A stretch of 30,686 nucleotides of DNA from Gammaproteobacteria bacterium (GTDB lineage: Bacteria; Pseudomonadota; Gammaproteobacteria; Steroidobacterales; Rariloculaceae), in the NCBI GenBank assembly GCA_017577365.1, contig PKRJ01000043.1, positions 1 through 30,686 of the forward strand, written 5' to 3'. The notes beneath the pieces are model-generated. The model did no database searches. It was given only the letters and a program-made list of their open reading frames with translations, and was not told the DNA's origin. The translations under genes and the position numbers were made by a program. Shown here piece by piece: positions 6,718-15,069 of this stretch; position 1 is the stretch's first letter; each line of letters opens with the position of its first letter.

Positions 6718-6771
6718 CTATCCTCCGCCCTCGGCGGCGTCCCGCCGTTTCTGCAGCCGCTCGCGCATCAT
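6718..6771 (-). CDS. 17-codon ORF bridging cheA and motC (possible coupling peptide)
   Basis: ATG at 6771 overlaps the cheA stop as ATGATG, and the frame MMRERLQKRRDAAEGGG stops at 6718, two bases before the motC start codon. The motC ribosome binding site lies inside its last codons. Translation of this frame could carry ribosomes from cheA to motC in a gap where relatives have the cheB gene. The product is short, basic and without a domain, so the peptide itself may have no role. It may equally be coincidence in a 52-nt spacer. Confidence 0.3.
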   Translation of the reverse strand: MMRERLQKRRDAAEGGG

Positions 6772-8747
6772 GCCGCCGACCTCGCCGGAGCATGGACCGC
6801 GACGCGCGACCACGCCGCAAGCAGCGTGCCGACGTCGACGATCAGCGCGATGCCGCCGTCGCCCGTGATCGTCGCGCCGGCGAAGCCGGGCAGGGTGCGC
6901 AGCTTCGAGCCGAGCGACTTGATCACGACGTCCTCCTGGCCGAGCAGCTTGTCGACGAGGAGCACGGCGCGGCTGACGCCGGTGCTCGTGACGACCGCAT
7001 ACTTCACGCGCCTGCCGCCGCTCGCCGGAGGGCCTACCCATCGCTCGAGGTCGAGAAGCGGCAGCACCTCGCCGCGCAACGAAAGCACCTCCCTGCCGTC
7101 GAGCACGCTCGCGTCGCGCGCTTCGAAATCCAGAATCTCCTCGACGATCGACAGCGGCAGCGCGAGCACCTGATCCGACACGACGACCATCAACGCGGGA
7201 AGGATCGCGAGCGTCAGCGGCAGCCGGATCAGGAATTCCGTGCCGACGCCCTTCTCGGAGCGAATCTCGACGGTGCCGTTCACACGGCCGATCACGCTCT
7301 TCACGACGTCCAGGCCGACGCCGCGTCCGGAGACGTCGCTGACCTCCGAGCGCGTCGAGAAACCGGGCGCGAACAGAAGCTGCAAGGCGTCGTCGTCGGA
7401 AAGCTGCAACGCGCCGTGCGCGTCGATCAATCCGCGCTCGACGGCCTTCTGCCGGATCACGGCGGGATCGAGCCCCGCGCCGTCGTCCTTCACGCCGACG
7501 AAGATGTGGTTACCTTCCTGACGCGCGGAAAGCACGATTCGTCCGACGCGCGGCTTGCCGACGCGATCCCGCACGTCGGGCGGCTCGATCCCGTGATCCA
7601 CGGCGTTGCGCACGAGGTGGATGAGGGGATCGGCCAGAGATTCGACCATGCCTTTGTCGAGCTCCGTGGTCTCGCCGACCATGTCGAGCTCGACGACCTT
7701 CCCGAGCTGGCGCGCGAGGTCGCGCACGACGCGCGGAAAGCGTCCGAAGACCTTGCTCACGGGCTGCATGCGCAGCCGCATCACCGACGACTGCAGGTCC
7801 GACGTCACGAGGTCGAGATTCGACAGCGTGCGGTTCAGATCCTCGTCGCGAACGCGATGCCGCAGCGACGCCAAGCGGTTTCGCACGAGCACGAGCTCGC
7901 CGACGAGATTCATCACGTCGTCGATGCGGCCCGCCTCGATGCGCAACGAGCTCTCGGCCGGCTTCGGAGCGGCGCGTCCGGCGGGTGCCGGTCCTGGCGC
8001 GCCGTGCACGGCCGGCGACGCCGGGGCGACGACGTTAGTCGTCGCGCCCACGTCGGCCGTCGCAGCCCGTCCGGCGGCAGGAGCGTCACCGGGCGCCGCT
8101 CGCTCCGGCTGCGCCGGCTGCGAGGCCGGTTCCGGCGCGGCATCCGGCGCGAGCGCGCGGACCTTGTCCACGTCGCCCGAGCGAATCGCATCGATCAGCG
8201 CGTCGAACTCGTCCTCGACGGGCTCGGCGCTGGATTCGACCGGCCCGGGCTCGTGCGCACCATGCGCTTCCGCGAGCATCGCCTCGAAGCTGGCGAGCAC
8301 GGGATCATCATCGGCCGCCGGAGGCGAATCTTCCGCGGCGGCCGTGCCGTCGTGCTCCTGCGCAACGCTCGACTTCGTGAGCGCGCCCTCGAGCGCCGCG
8401 AGCAGCGTGTCCGGCGCGGGCGCGGGCTCCTTGCCGTCCGTGAGCTCGCCGAACATGCGCTTGACCTCGTCGACCGAGCGCAGCACGAGATCGATATCGT
8501 CGGCATCGAGCGGCCGCGCGTCCGACCGCGCGAGATTCAGCAAGTCCTCCGCGCGATGACAGACGTCGACGAGCGCCTTGAGGCCGAGAAATCCCGCTCC
8601 GCCCTTGATCGTGTGGAACGCGCGGAATACGCCGTTCAGCACGTCTCGATCGTTCGGCGACGATTCGAGCCCGAGCAAGTCCGCGTCGAGCGACTCGATG
8701 AGCTCGCTCGCCTCGGCAAGAAAATCGTTGAGCAGCTCGTCGTCCAT
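6768..8747 (-). CDS. cheA: Chemotaxis histidine kinase CheA
   Basis: CheA phosphorylates CheY in the receptor array. The 659-residue product has an N-terminal Hpt domain with the phospho-acceptor H45 in FRAFHTIKGGAGFLGL, then about 150 residues of Ala/Pro/Glu-rich linker with no evident P2 CheY-binding fold, then dimerisation helices (about 275-330), the HATPase (N box HLVRNAVDHGIE, G1 DDGAGLD, F box FAPGFSTR, G2 GRGVGLDVV), and a C-terminal CheW-like regulatory domain. ATG 8747 (MDDELLNDFL) matches the usual CheA N terminus; an upstream TTG at 8759 has a worse context. It follows cheZ by 51 nt. No cheB follows it, unlike the Pseudomonas operon. Confidence 0.96.
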   Translation of the reverse strand: MDDELLNDFLAEASELIESLDADLLGLESSPNDRDVLNGVFRAFHTIKGGAGFLGLKALVDVCHRAEDLLNLARSDARPLDADDIDLVLRSVDEVKRMFGELTDGKEPAPAPDTLLAALEGALTKSSVAQEHDGTAAAEDSPPAADDDPVLASFEAMLAEAHGAHEPGPVESSAEPVEDEFDALIDAIRSGDVDKVRALAPDAAPEPASQPAQPERAAPGDAPAAGRAATADVGATTNVVAPASPAVHGAPGPAPAGRAAPKPAESSLRIEAGRIDDVMNLVGELVLVRNRLASLRHRVRDEDLNRTLSNLDLVTSDLQSSVMRLRMQPVSKVFGRFPRVVRDLARQLGKVVELDMVGETTELDKGMVESLADPLIHLVRNAVDHGIEPPDVRDRVGKPRVGRIVLSARQEGNHIFVGVKDDGAGLDPAVIRQKAVERGLIDAHGALQLSDDDALQLLFAPGFSTRSEVSDVSGRGVGLDVVKSVIGRVNGTVEIRSEKGVGTEFLIRLPLTLAILPALMVVVSDQVLALPLSIVEEILDFEARDASVLDGREVLSLRGEVLPLLDLERWVGPPASGGRRVKYAVVTSTGVSRAVLLVDKLLGQEDVVIKSLGSKLRTLPGFAGATITGDGGIALIVDVGTLLAAWSRVAVHAPARSAA

Positions 8748-8763
8748 AACTCCTCTCAAGCCC

Positions 8764-8779
8764 GCGGGCGTTCGCCCGC
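8764..8779. repeat. Short GC hairpin in the cheZ-cheA gap
   Basis: GCGGGC and GCCCGC arms pair around a 4-nt loop (GTTC on the plus strand), 17 nt upstream of the cheA start codon and just before its AGAGGAG binding site. It may tune cheA translation or protect an mRNA end. There is no T tract, so it is not a clear terminator. Confidence 0.4.
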
Positions 8780-8798
8780 TCGGCGCGGCAGGCCGCCG

Positions 8799-9479
8799 CT
8801 ACACTCCGAGCTCCGAAAGAAGCTCGTCGACGTCAGCCTGACCCGCGACGACATCCGGGTGCCGGCCGGGCAGGGCCGGACCTTCGCCGGCATTCGAGCT
8901 GCGGCGATGCTCGGCGCTCCCGTGCCTGGCCGCGTGCGTCTTCGCGATCACGGCTTCGAGGTCGGCGACGAGGCCCGCGACGCGGCGGATGATCTGCCCC
9001 GTGATGTCCTGGAAGCTCTGCGCCATCATCACGTCGGACAGACGCGCACGGAGCTCGGTCGCGCTCGCCGTGACGCTATCGAACAGCGCGGCAAGCGCCT
9101 TGCCGCGCGGTCCGCGCGGCAAGGCGTGCTCGGCGCGGTAGCGCTCGACGGCCTCGGCGATCCCGTCCGCGAGCGGCATCGATGCCTCGACCGCGGACAG
9201 GGTCGAGTGCGCGGCTTCCTCGGTCAGCGAAATGACCTGGTTCAGGCGAACGTGCGTGTCGGGGAGCTCGCGATGCGCGATACGCGCGAGCTCCTCCGCG
9301 GCGTCGAGATTGCACAGCGTCTCGCGCAGCTCTTTGGCGATGCGCTGCAGCTGCTCGTGCAAGTGCAGAGTCTGACGACGTGCGATCGCGTTCGCCGCCT
9401 CGTTCTCCGCCTGCGAGTCGCCGGCTTCGATCGCTCGAACCAGCCGGCGCGCCCACGAGAGCCGTTCGTCCCGGTCCAT
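8799..9479 (-). CDS. cheZ: CheY-P phosphatase CheZ
   Basis: CheZ ends the swimming signal by dephosphorylating CheY-P. The 226-residue product has the long helical-hairpin composition of the family and the catalytic motif SFQDITGQIIRRV, in which D158 and Q162 correspond to E. coli D143 and Q147. The extreme C terminus, DVDELLSELGV, is the conserved CheY-docking peptide, tethered by a flexible stretch at about 188-214. It lies between cheY (22-nt gap) and cheA in the usual order. A CheZ-based rather than CheC/X-based system fits a gammaproteobacterium. Confidence 0.95.
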   Translation of the reverse strand: MDRDERLSWARRLVRAIEAGDSQAENEAANAIARRQTLHLHEQLQRIAKELRETLCNLDAAEELARIAHRELPDTHVRLNQVISLTEEAAHSTLSAVEASMPLADGIAEAVERYRAEHALPRGPRGKALAALFDSVTASATELRARLSDVMMAQSFQDITGQIIRRVAGLVADLEAVIAKTHAARHGSAEHRRSSNAGEGPALPGRHPDVVAGQADVDELLSELGV

Positions 9480-9501
9480 TGCCTCCCTTTCGAGTCGCCG
9501 C

Positions 9502-9888
9502 TCAAGCGTTCGCGAAAATCTTCTCGATCTTCTGCTGCAGCGTTTGCGCCGTGAACGGCTTCACGATGTAGCCGTTGATGCCGGCCTGCGCGGCCTGAAT
9601 GATCTGCTCGCGCTTCGCCTCCGCCGTCACCATCAGCACCGGAATGTGCTTCAGCTTCTCGTCGCTGCGCACCGCTTGCAGCAGCTCGATGCCCGGCATC
9701 CCGGGCATGTTCCAGTCGGTGATCACGAAATCGATGCCGCCCTGCTTCAGTATCGGCAGCGCGGTCGAGCCGTCGTCGGCCTCGACCGTGTTCGTGAAGC
9801 CGATCTCGCGAAGCAAGTTGCGGATGATCCGCCGCATCGTCGAGAAGTCGTCCACGACCAGAACTTTCATGGACTTGTCGATGCTCAT
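9502..9888 (-). CDS. cheY: Chemotaxis response regulator CheY
   Basis: A 128-residue single receiver domain that binds the FliM switch when phosphorylated. The acidic pocket is D13-D14, the phospho-acceptor D58 lies in VITDWNMPGMPG, and the switch residues T88 (LMVTAEA) and K110-P111 (YIVKPF) are present. The ATG at 9888 overlaps the fliA stop (ATGA); a second in-frame ATG at codon 7 is closer to the usual CheY start but has no binding site of its own. It heads the cheY-cheZ-cheA run directly downstream of the sigma-28 gene. Confidence 0.97.
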   Translation of the reverse strand: MSIDKSMKVLVVDDFSTMRRIIRNLLREIGFTNTVEADDGSTALPILKQGGIDFVITDWNMPGMPGIELLQAVRSDEKLKHIPVLMVTAEAKREQIIQAAQAGINGYIVKPFTAQTLQQKIEKIFANA

Positions 9889-10610
9889 CTTTTCCGCCTC
9901 TCGTCACGCCAATCGCCAAGCCGTGCGCGCAGCCGCGCCAAGGCCTGACCGTGGATCTGACACACTCGCGATTCGGTGACCCCGAGCACCTCGCCGATCT
10001 CCTTCAGATTCAGCTCCTCGTCGTAGTACAGCGAAAGCACGAGCCTCTCCCGCTCCGGCAGCTCGTCGATCGCGGCCGCGACGGCTTCCGTGAAGCTCTC
10101 GTCGACGCATACCGCGGCCGGATCGGCCGCGTCTCCGGGCAGCAGATCCTCGTAGTCGGAGTCCTCCTCGAATAGCGCATCGAGGCTGAGCACGCGGGCC
10201 TCGGTGACCTTCTGCAGCATGCCGTGATAGGTGTCGAGGTCGACGCCGAGCTCGCGCGCGATGTCCTTCGCCGAAGCCTCGCGGCCCGTCCGACGTTCGA
10301 CTGCACGCACGGCCTCGCTGACCTCGCGCGCGGTCCGATGCGCGGACCGAGGTCCCCAGTCCTGGCGCCGCACCTCGTCGAGGATCGCGCCGCGTATGCG
10401 TATTCCCGCGTATGTCTCAAAGCTTGCACCGTGGCTCGCGTCGTACTGTCGACCGGCCTCGAGCAACCCGATCACCCCGGCCTGGATCAAGTCCTCGACC
10501 TGCACGGACGCCGGCAATCGCCCCAGCATGTGGTAGGCGATGCGCCGGACGAGGTCCATGTAGCGCTCGATCAGCAGCTCGCCTTGCTGCGCCGCTTCAC
10601 TCGCGTACAT
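9885..10610 (-). CDS. fliA: Flagellar sigma factor FliA (sigma-28)
   Basis: FliA directs RNA polymerase to late flagellar promoters and is held by the anti-sigma factor FlgM (not in this window). The 241 residues show region 2 (DLVRRIAYHMLGRLP, VEDLIQAGVIGLLEA, FETYAGIRIRGAILDEVR), region 3 (around 90-150, GREASAKDIARELGV) and region 4 with the helix-turn-helix NLKEIGEVLGVTESRVCQIHGQAL. The start ATG is 3 nt after the flhG stop. One good candidate target, the HDOD gene promoter at 1522-1548, lies in the same window. Confidence 0.97.
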   Translation of the reverse strand: MYASEAAQQGELLIERYMDLVRRIAYHMLGRLPASVQVEDLIQAGVIGLLEAGRQYDASHGASFETYAGIRIRGAILDEVRRQDWGPRSAHRTAREVSEAVRAVERRTGREASAKDIARELGVDLDTYHGMLQKVTEARVLSLDALFEEDSDYEDLLPGDAADPAAVCVDESFTEAVAAAIDELPERERLVLSLYYDEELNLKEIGEVLGVTESRVCQIHGQALARLRARLGDWRDERRKR

Positions 10611-10613
10611 GGC

Positions 10614-11498
10614 TCACGCGTCCGTCCGCGCGCCCAGCGCCCGGCCGCCCGCCACCCGGCGCTCCAGAAAGAACGCCGGACGACCTGGGACGTCCGTCGG
10701 CACCTCTCCGTTATCGGCGCGACGTGCCAATTCCTTGAATGCCCGGCCCGCCGGGCTCCCCGGATAGCACTCGACGACCGCCTGCTGCCGGCGCACGGCG
10801 CGTTTGACAGCCTCGTCGGCGGGCACCATCCCGAAATAGTCGAGTCGCACATCGAGAAATCGGTCACACGCCCGAAGCAGCGTGCGGAACAGCGTCTCTC
10901 CGTGCGCAGCATTGCGTACGTTGTTGCAGAGCACACGGAAATCGCGCACACCGCGGTCACGCGACAGGACCTTGATCAGCGCGTACGCGTCGGTCAGCGA
11001 GCTCGGCTCGTCGCAAACGACGACGAGGACCTCGTCCGCCGCTTGACAGAATGTGGCGACGCCGCGGCCGATTCCGCTCGCCGTGTCGATGACCATGAAG
11101 TCGACGTCGTACGGGAGCGTCGCGAACGCGCTCACGAGCCCGCCGTACTGGCGCGCGTCGAGATCCGCGAGCGCGGCGATGCCCGACGCCGCGGGAACGA
11201 TCTTGACGCCCGCCGGGCCCTCGAGCAGCACGTCCTCGAGCGCGAGCGTGCCGTCGAGAACCTGCGCGAGATTCGCGGTCGGCGAGAGCCCGAGGAGCAC
11301 GTCGACGTTCGCGAGCCCGAGATCGGCGTCGAGCAGCAACGACGAGCGGCCGCGCTGCGCGAGCGAGATCGAAAGATTCACCGCGACGTTCGTCTTGCCG
11401 ACGCCGCCCTTGCCGCTCGTGACGGCGATGACCTTGACCGGCTTTCTCGCCGCGAGCGCGCGAAGACCCGCCGCCTGATCCTGCTCAGACTGCTGCAT
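10614..11498 (-). CDS. flhG: Flagellar number regulator FlhG/FleN (MinD-like ATPase)
   Basis: A 294-residue MinD/ParA-type ATPase that limits polar flagellum number, by antagonising FlhF and, in Pseudomonas, by binding FleQ. The deviant Walker A SGKGGVGKTN lies at residues 28-37 after a 20-residue N-terminal segment (MQQSEQDQAAGL) that resembles the DQAxxLR motif known to stimulate FlhF GTPase. Switch I is LLDADLGLANVDVLLGL, and Walker B is FMVIDTASGIG. The ATG at 11498 follows GGAGG and overlaps the last codons of flhF by 14 nt. Order flhF-flhG-fliA is that of polar flagellates. Confidence 0.96.
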   Translation of the reverse strand: MQQSEQDQAAGLRALAARKPVKVIAVTSGKGGVGKTNVAVNLSISLAQRGRSSLLLDADLGLANVDVLLGLSPTANLAQVLDGTLALEDVLLEGPAGVKIVPAASGIAALADLDARQYGGLVSAFATLPYDVDFMVIDTASGIGRGVATFCQAADEVLVVVCDEPSSLTDAYALIKVLSRDRGVRDFRVLCNNVRNAAHGETLFRTLLRACDRFLDVRLDYFGMVPADEAVKRAVRRQQAVVECYPGSPAGRAFKELARRADNGEVPTDVPGRPAFFLERRVAGGRALGARTDA

Positions 11499-12909
11499 GC
11501 AACACCTCCGCGGCCGCTGTCCCTGCGCCGCTCACGGCGGGATCCTGCGCATCGTCCACCTCCGAGAAGCACGGCTCGTCGAGCGCCCAGCGAAGCAGAT
11601 GGACGATGCGCGCGAGCCTCAGGTCCTCGGGCACGCGCTGACCGTGGCTCAGCCACGTCGCCGTCAGCTTTCGCCGGATCAGCACCGAAAGCGCCGCGCC
11701 GAGGCCGTCCGTCTCGTCGAGCTTGGTCAGCACGGCGCCCGCGAGCGCGTCGCCGCCGAAAGCGGTCACGGCCTCGTCCATGACCCTCGGCTGCATCGTC
11801 ACGGCGAGGACGATGAGCCGGCGGATGCGGCGATCCGCTTCGAGGCTCGCCATCGCTTCGCTCAGCCTGCGATCTCGCGACGAGAGCCCCGCGGTGTCGA
11901 TCAGCACGAGCCGACGGTCAGACAGCGCGCCGAGCAGGCGCTCGAGCTCCGCGGGTCCGCGCGCCTGACGAACGGGCACGCCGAGAATCGCGCCGTACGC
12001 GTCGAGCTGGCGCTGCGCACCGATGCGGAACGTGTCGGTCGAGATCAGCGCGAGGGACTCGCGGCCGTAACGCAGGCAGTGCCGCGCGGCGAGCTTCGCG
12101 ATCGTCGTGGTCTTGCCGACGCCGGTAGGGCCGACGAGCGCGAACACGCCGCCGCTCTCGAGCGGATCCTCTTTCACGACGTCGAGCCGCCGCGCGAGCC
12201 CGTACATCACCTCGCGCCACGCGCGGGCGTGACCGGGATCCTCGACCTCCGAGACGAGCGTCTCCGCCAGCTGCGGGTCGAGGCCGAGGCGCGCGACGCG
12301 ATTCGCGAGCAGCGCGCGCTCGGGCTCGAGCATCCGGCGGTCGGCCCAGCGGATCTGCGCGAGCTGCCGGCACAGCATGCTGCGCATCGCCGTGAGCTCG
12401 TTGCGGAGCGCAACGATCGAGGGATCCTCGTCGGCTCGCGAGCTCGCTCGCTCGGCAACGCGGCGCTCGGCGGCTTCCTCGCGAGCGGCGGAGCTCGGCG
12501 ATTCGGCACTCGCGCGCGTCTCCATCGCGGCCGCTTCCTGCGCCGGCGTCGCTCGCAGCGTCCGCGCGGTTGCTTGGACCTTCGGCGTCGGCGCCGGCCG
12601 ATCGGCGCCGGTATCGGCCGCCGCGTACGCGGCCTCGGGCGGCGTCGCTTCGACCGTCTCACTCGCGGCGGTCGAGCTCTCGGCGGCCGAGATCTCGGCG
12701 GTCTCGCTCGCGACCGCATCCGCCCGCGCACGCGCGCCCGGCTGCATCATCTGCGCGATCAGCTCCTCGTCGTAATCGACCGCGGAGATGATCTCCATGC
12801 CGCCGTCCACCGCGCGGCTCGACAGAATGACCGCGTCCGCACCGTGCTCGGCGCGCACGAGCTGAATCGCGCGCCTCATGTCCGGCGCGAAGAAGCGTCT
12901 GATCTTCAT
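11485..12909 (-). CDS. flhF: Polar flagellar placement GTPase FlhF
   Basis: FlhF is an SRP-type GTPase that recruits the first flagellar components to the pole. The 474 residues comprise an N-terminal B domain (KIRRFFAPDMRRAIQLVRAE), an Ala/Glu-rich disordered linker (about 60-160), the N domain helices, and the NG GTPase with G1 GPTGVGKTTT (260-269), LISTDTFRIGAQRQLDAY, the DTAG motif and TKLDETDGLG. The protein is cytoplasmic and membrane-associated. The linker is low in complexity and would be expected to diverge quickly. It starts 3 nt after the flhA stop. Confidence 0.97.
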   Translation of the reverse strand: MKIRRFFAPDMRRAIQLVRAEHGADAVILSSRAVDGGMEIISAVDYDEELIAQMMQPGARARADAVASETAEISAAESSTAASETVEATPPEAAYAAADTGADRPAPTPKVQATARTLRATPAQEAAAMETRASAESPSSAAREEAAERRVAERASSRADEDPSIVALRNELTAMRSMLCRQLAQIRWADRRMLEPERALLANRVARLGLDPQLAETLVSEVEDPGHARAWREVMYGLARRLDVVKEDPLESGGVFALVGPTGVGKTTTIAKLAARHCLRYGRESLALISTDTFRIGAQRQLDAYGAILGVPVRQARGPAELERLLGALSDRRLVLIDTAGLSSRDRRLSEAMASLEADRRIRRLIVLAVTMQPRVMDEAVTAFGGDALAGAVLTKLDETDGLGAALSVLIRRKLTATWLSHGQRVPEDLRLARIVHLLRWALDEPCFSEVDDAQDPAVSGAGTAAAEVLHAAV

Positions 12910-12912
12910 GCC

Positions 12913-15069
12913 TTATCCCTCTCGCATGAGCGTTTTGCCGTTCGGTTCCGGCGTCTGTTGATTCGTCCGCGGGGCCGGAAGCCCGCTCGAGGCGGTGTCG
13001 TCGCGGCCGATCGTCGCGACGATGCGCACCGCGCGGTTGTCGGGAATCTCGGTGTACGCGAGCACGTGCAGCGCATCGAGGCCCGGCCTGAGCCAGCGCG
13101 AAAGCCACGGCCGAAGCTCCGGCGCGACGACGAGGATGGCCGGATCGCCGCTCGCCTCGAGCTTCGCGACGGCCTCGCGCACCGACTGTCCGAGCCGCTC
13201 GGCGAGCCCGGGCTCGAGCGTCTGCCCGTGAGTCGCGAGCGACTTCGCGAGCAGCTGCTCGAGCGACGGATCGAGCGCGAGCAGCGGTATCTCCGCGCGC
13301 GAGCCCGCGATGCTCTGCACGATCGCTCGCCCGAGCGCGACGCGCGCCGCCGCGGTGAGCGCGTCGGGGTCCTGCGTCCGCGCGGCGTGGTGCACGAGCG
13401 TCTCGGCGATCGTGCGCATGTCGCGCACGGCAACCTCTTCCTGAAGCAGGTTCTGCAGCACCTTGAGCACGACGTTGAGCTCGAGGCTCTTCGGCACGAG
13501 ACTCTCGACGAGCTTCGGGTGCGATTTCGCGAGCAGATCGAGGAGCTGCTGCGCCTCGTCGTGGCCGAGCAGCTCGTGCGCGTGCGTCTTCAAGACGCGC
13601 GACAGATGCGTCGCGATGACGGTCGCGGGATCCACGACCGTGTAGCCGAGCGCTTGCGCCTCCTCGCGCTTCGACGGCTCGATCCAGACCGCTTCCATGC
13701 CGAACGCGGGCTCGCGCGTCGGCTGCCCTTGCACCGTCCCGTAGACCCGCCCCGGATTGATCGCGAGCTCCATGTCGGGCTGGATCTCGCCTTCGCCGAC
13801 GGGTACGCCGTGCAGGCTGAAGCGGTACGCGTTCGGTGCGAGCTCGAGATTGTCACGGATATGCACCGGATGGATCAGGAAGCCGAGCTCCTGGGAGAGT
13901 TTCCGTCGCACGCCCTTGATCCGGCCGAGCAGCGTCGCGCCTTGCTTCTGATCGACGAGCGGAATCAGCCGGTAGCCGAGCTCGAGACCGATGAGATCGA
14001 CCGGCGGAACGTCCTCCCAGGAAAGCTCCCGGTCGGCGCTCGACGACGCGCTTTCGGCGGGCTGCGCGGTCGCTTCGGGTGCGGGCCCCGCGCTCGCTTG
14101 CCGCTTCAGCACGTACGCGAGCCCGCCGAAGAAGCCGGCGAGCACGATGAACACGAACGAGGGCATGCCCGGCACGAGGCCGAGCACGCCGACGATGCCC
14201 GCTACGGTCGCGAGCGCGCGCGGGCTGCCGAGCACCTGGCGGCGCACCTGCTCGCCCATGTCCTCGCGCGACGAGGCCCGCGTGACGATCACCGCGGTCG
14301 CCGTCGAAAGAATCAGCGCCGGGATCTGCGCGACGAGACCGTCGCCGATCGTGAGCAGCGCATAGTTGCCCGCCGCGTCGGCGAGCGCCATGCCGTGCGT
14401 CATCGTGCCGATCACGATGCCGCCGATGAGGTTGATGAGGAGGATCAGGATGCCCGCGATCGCGTCGCCGCGGACGAACTTGCTCGCACCGTCCATCGAC
14501 CCGTAGAAATCCGCCTCGCGGGCCACCTCCTCGCGTCGGCGCTTCGCCTCGTCGGCCGTGATGATGCCGGCATTCAGGTCGGCGTCGATCGCCATCTGCT
14601 TGCCGGGGATCGAATCGAGCGTGAACCTCGCGCTCACCTCGGAGACGCGCCCGGCGCCCTTCGTGATGACGACGAAGTTGATGATCACGAGGATCGTGAA
14701 CACGACGAGACCGACCGCGTAGTTGCCGCCGATCACGAACTCGCCGAACGATTCGATGACGCGGCCCGCGGCGTCGGAGCCCTGATGACCGTTCAACAGC
14801 ACGACGCGCGTGGATGCGACGTTCAACGCGAGCCTGAGCAGCGTCGTCACGAGCAGGACGGTCGGGAAGATGCTGAAGTCGAGCGGCCTGCTCGTGTACA
14901 CGACCATCAGCATCACGATCAGCGAGAGCGCGATGTTGAACGTGAACAGCAGGTCGAGCATCCACGCCGGCAGCGGGATCACGACCATCGCGAGCAGCGC
15001 GATCAGGAGCACCGGAGTGCCGAGACCGACGAGCTGCAGCCTGCTGATCGACGGCGTCGCGACGCTCAT
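12913..15069 (-). CDS. flhA: Flagellar export gate protein FlhA
   Basis: The 718-residue FlhA is the large proton-using component of the flagellar type III export gate. Residues 1-330 hold about eight membrane helices and the FHIPEP-family segment RLALNVASTRVVL, with NYAVGLVVFTILVIINFVVITKGA and VSARFTLDSIPGKQM in the cytoplasmic loop. The C-terminal cytoplasmic domain (about 365-700), which docks chaperone-substrate complexes, includes DLIGLELGYRLIPLVD and FLIHPVHIRDNLEL. Start and flhB stop overlap as ATGA. The flhB-flhA order follows directly on fliR, so it is probably read from the fliL promoter. Confidence 0.98.
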   Translation of the reverse strand: MSVATPSISRLQLVGLGTPVLLIALLAMVVIPLPAWMLDLLFTFNIALSLIVMLMVVYTSRPLDFSIFPTVLLVTTLLRLALNVASTRVVLLNGHQGSDAAGRVIESFGEFVIGGNYAVGLVVFTILVIINFVVITKGAGRVSEVSARFTLDSIPGKQMAIDADLNAGIITADEAKRRREEVAREADFYGSMDGASKFVRGDAIAGILILLINLIGGIVIGTMTHGMALADAAGNYALLTIGDGLVAQIPALILSTATAVIVTRASSREDMGEQVRRQVLGSPRALATVAGIVGVLGLVPGMPSFVFIVLAGFFGGLAYVLKRQASAGPAPEATAQPAESASSSADRELSWEDVPPVDLIGLELGYRLIPLVDQKQGATLLGRIKGVRRKLSQELGFLIHPVHIRDNLELAPNAYRFSLHGVPVGEGEIQPDMELAINPGRVYGTVQGQPTREPAFGMEAVWIEPSKREEAQALGYTVVDPATVIATHLSRVLKTHAHELLGHDEAQQLLDLLAKSHPKLVESLVPKSLELNVVLKVLQNLLQEEVAVRDMRTIAETLVHHAARTQDPDALTAAARVALGRAIVQSIAGSRAEIPLLALDPSLEQLLAKSLATHGQTLEPGLAERLGQSVREAVAKLEASGDPAILVVAPELRPWLSRWLRPGLDALHVLAYTEIPDNRAVRIVATIGRDDTASSGLPAPRTNQQTPEPNGKTLMREG

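Noticed and set aside
6171..9554. A plus-strand open frame of more than 1100 codons opposite motC, cheA and cheZ
   Set aside because: It lies wholly opposite well-recognised genes, its translation is Arg/Asp/His-rich without domains, and such antisense frames arise from the strong third-position G/C bias.
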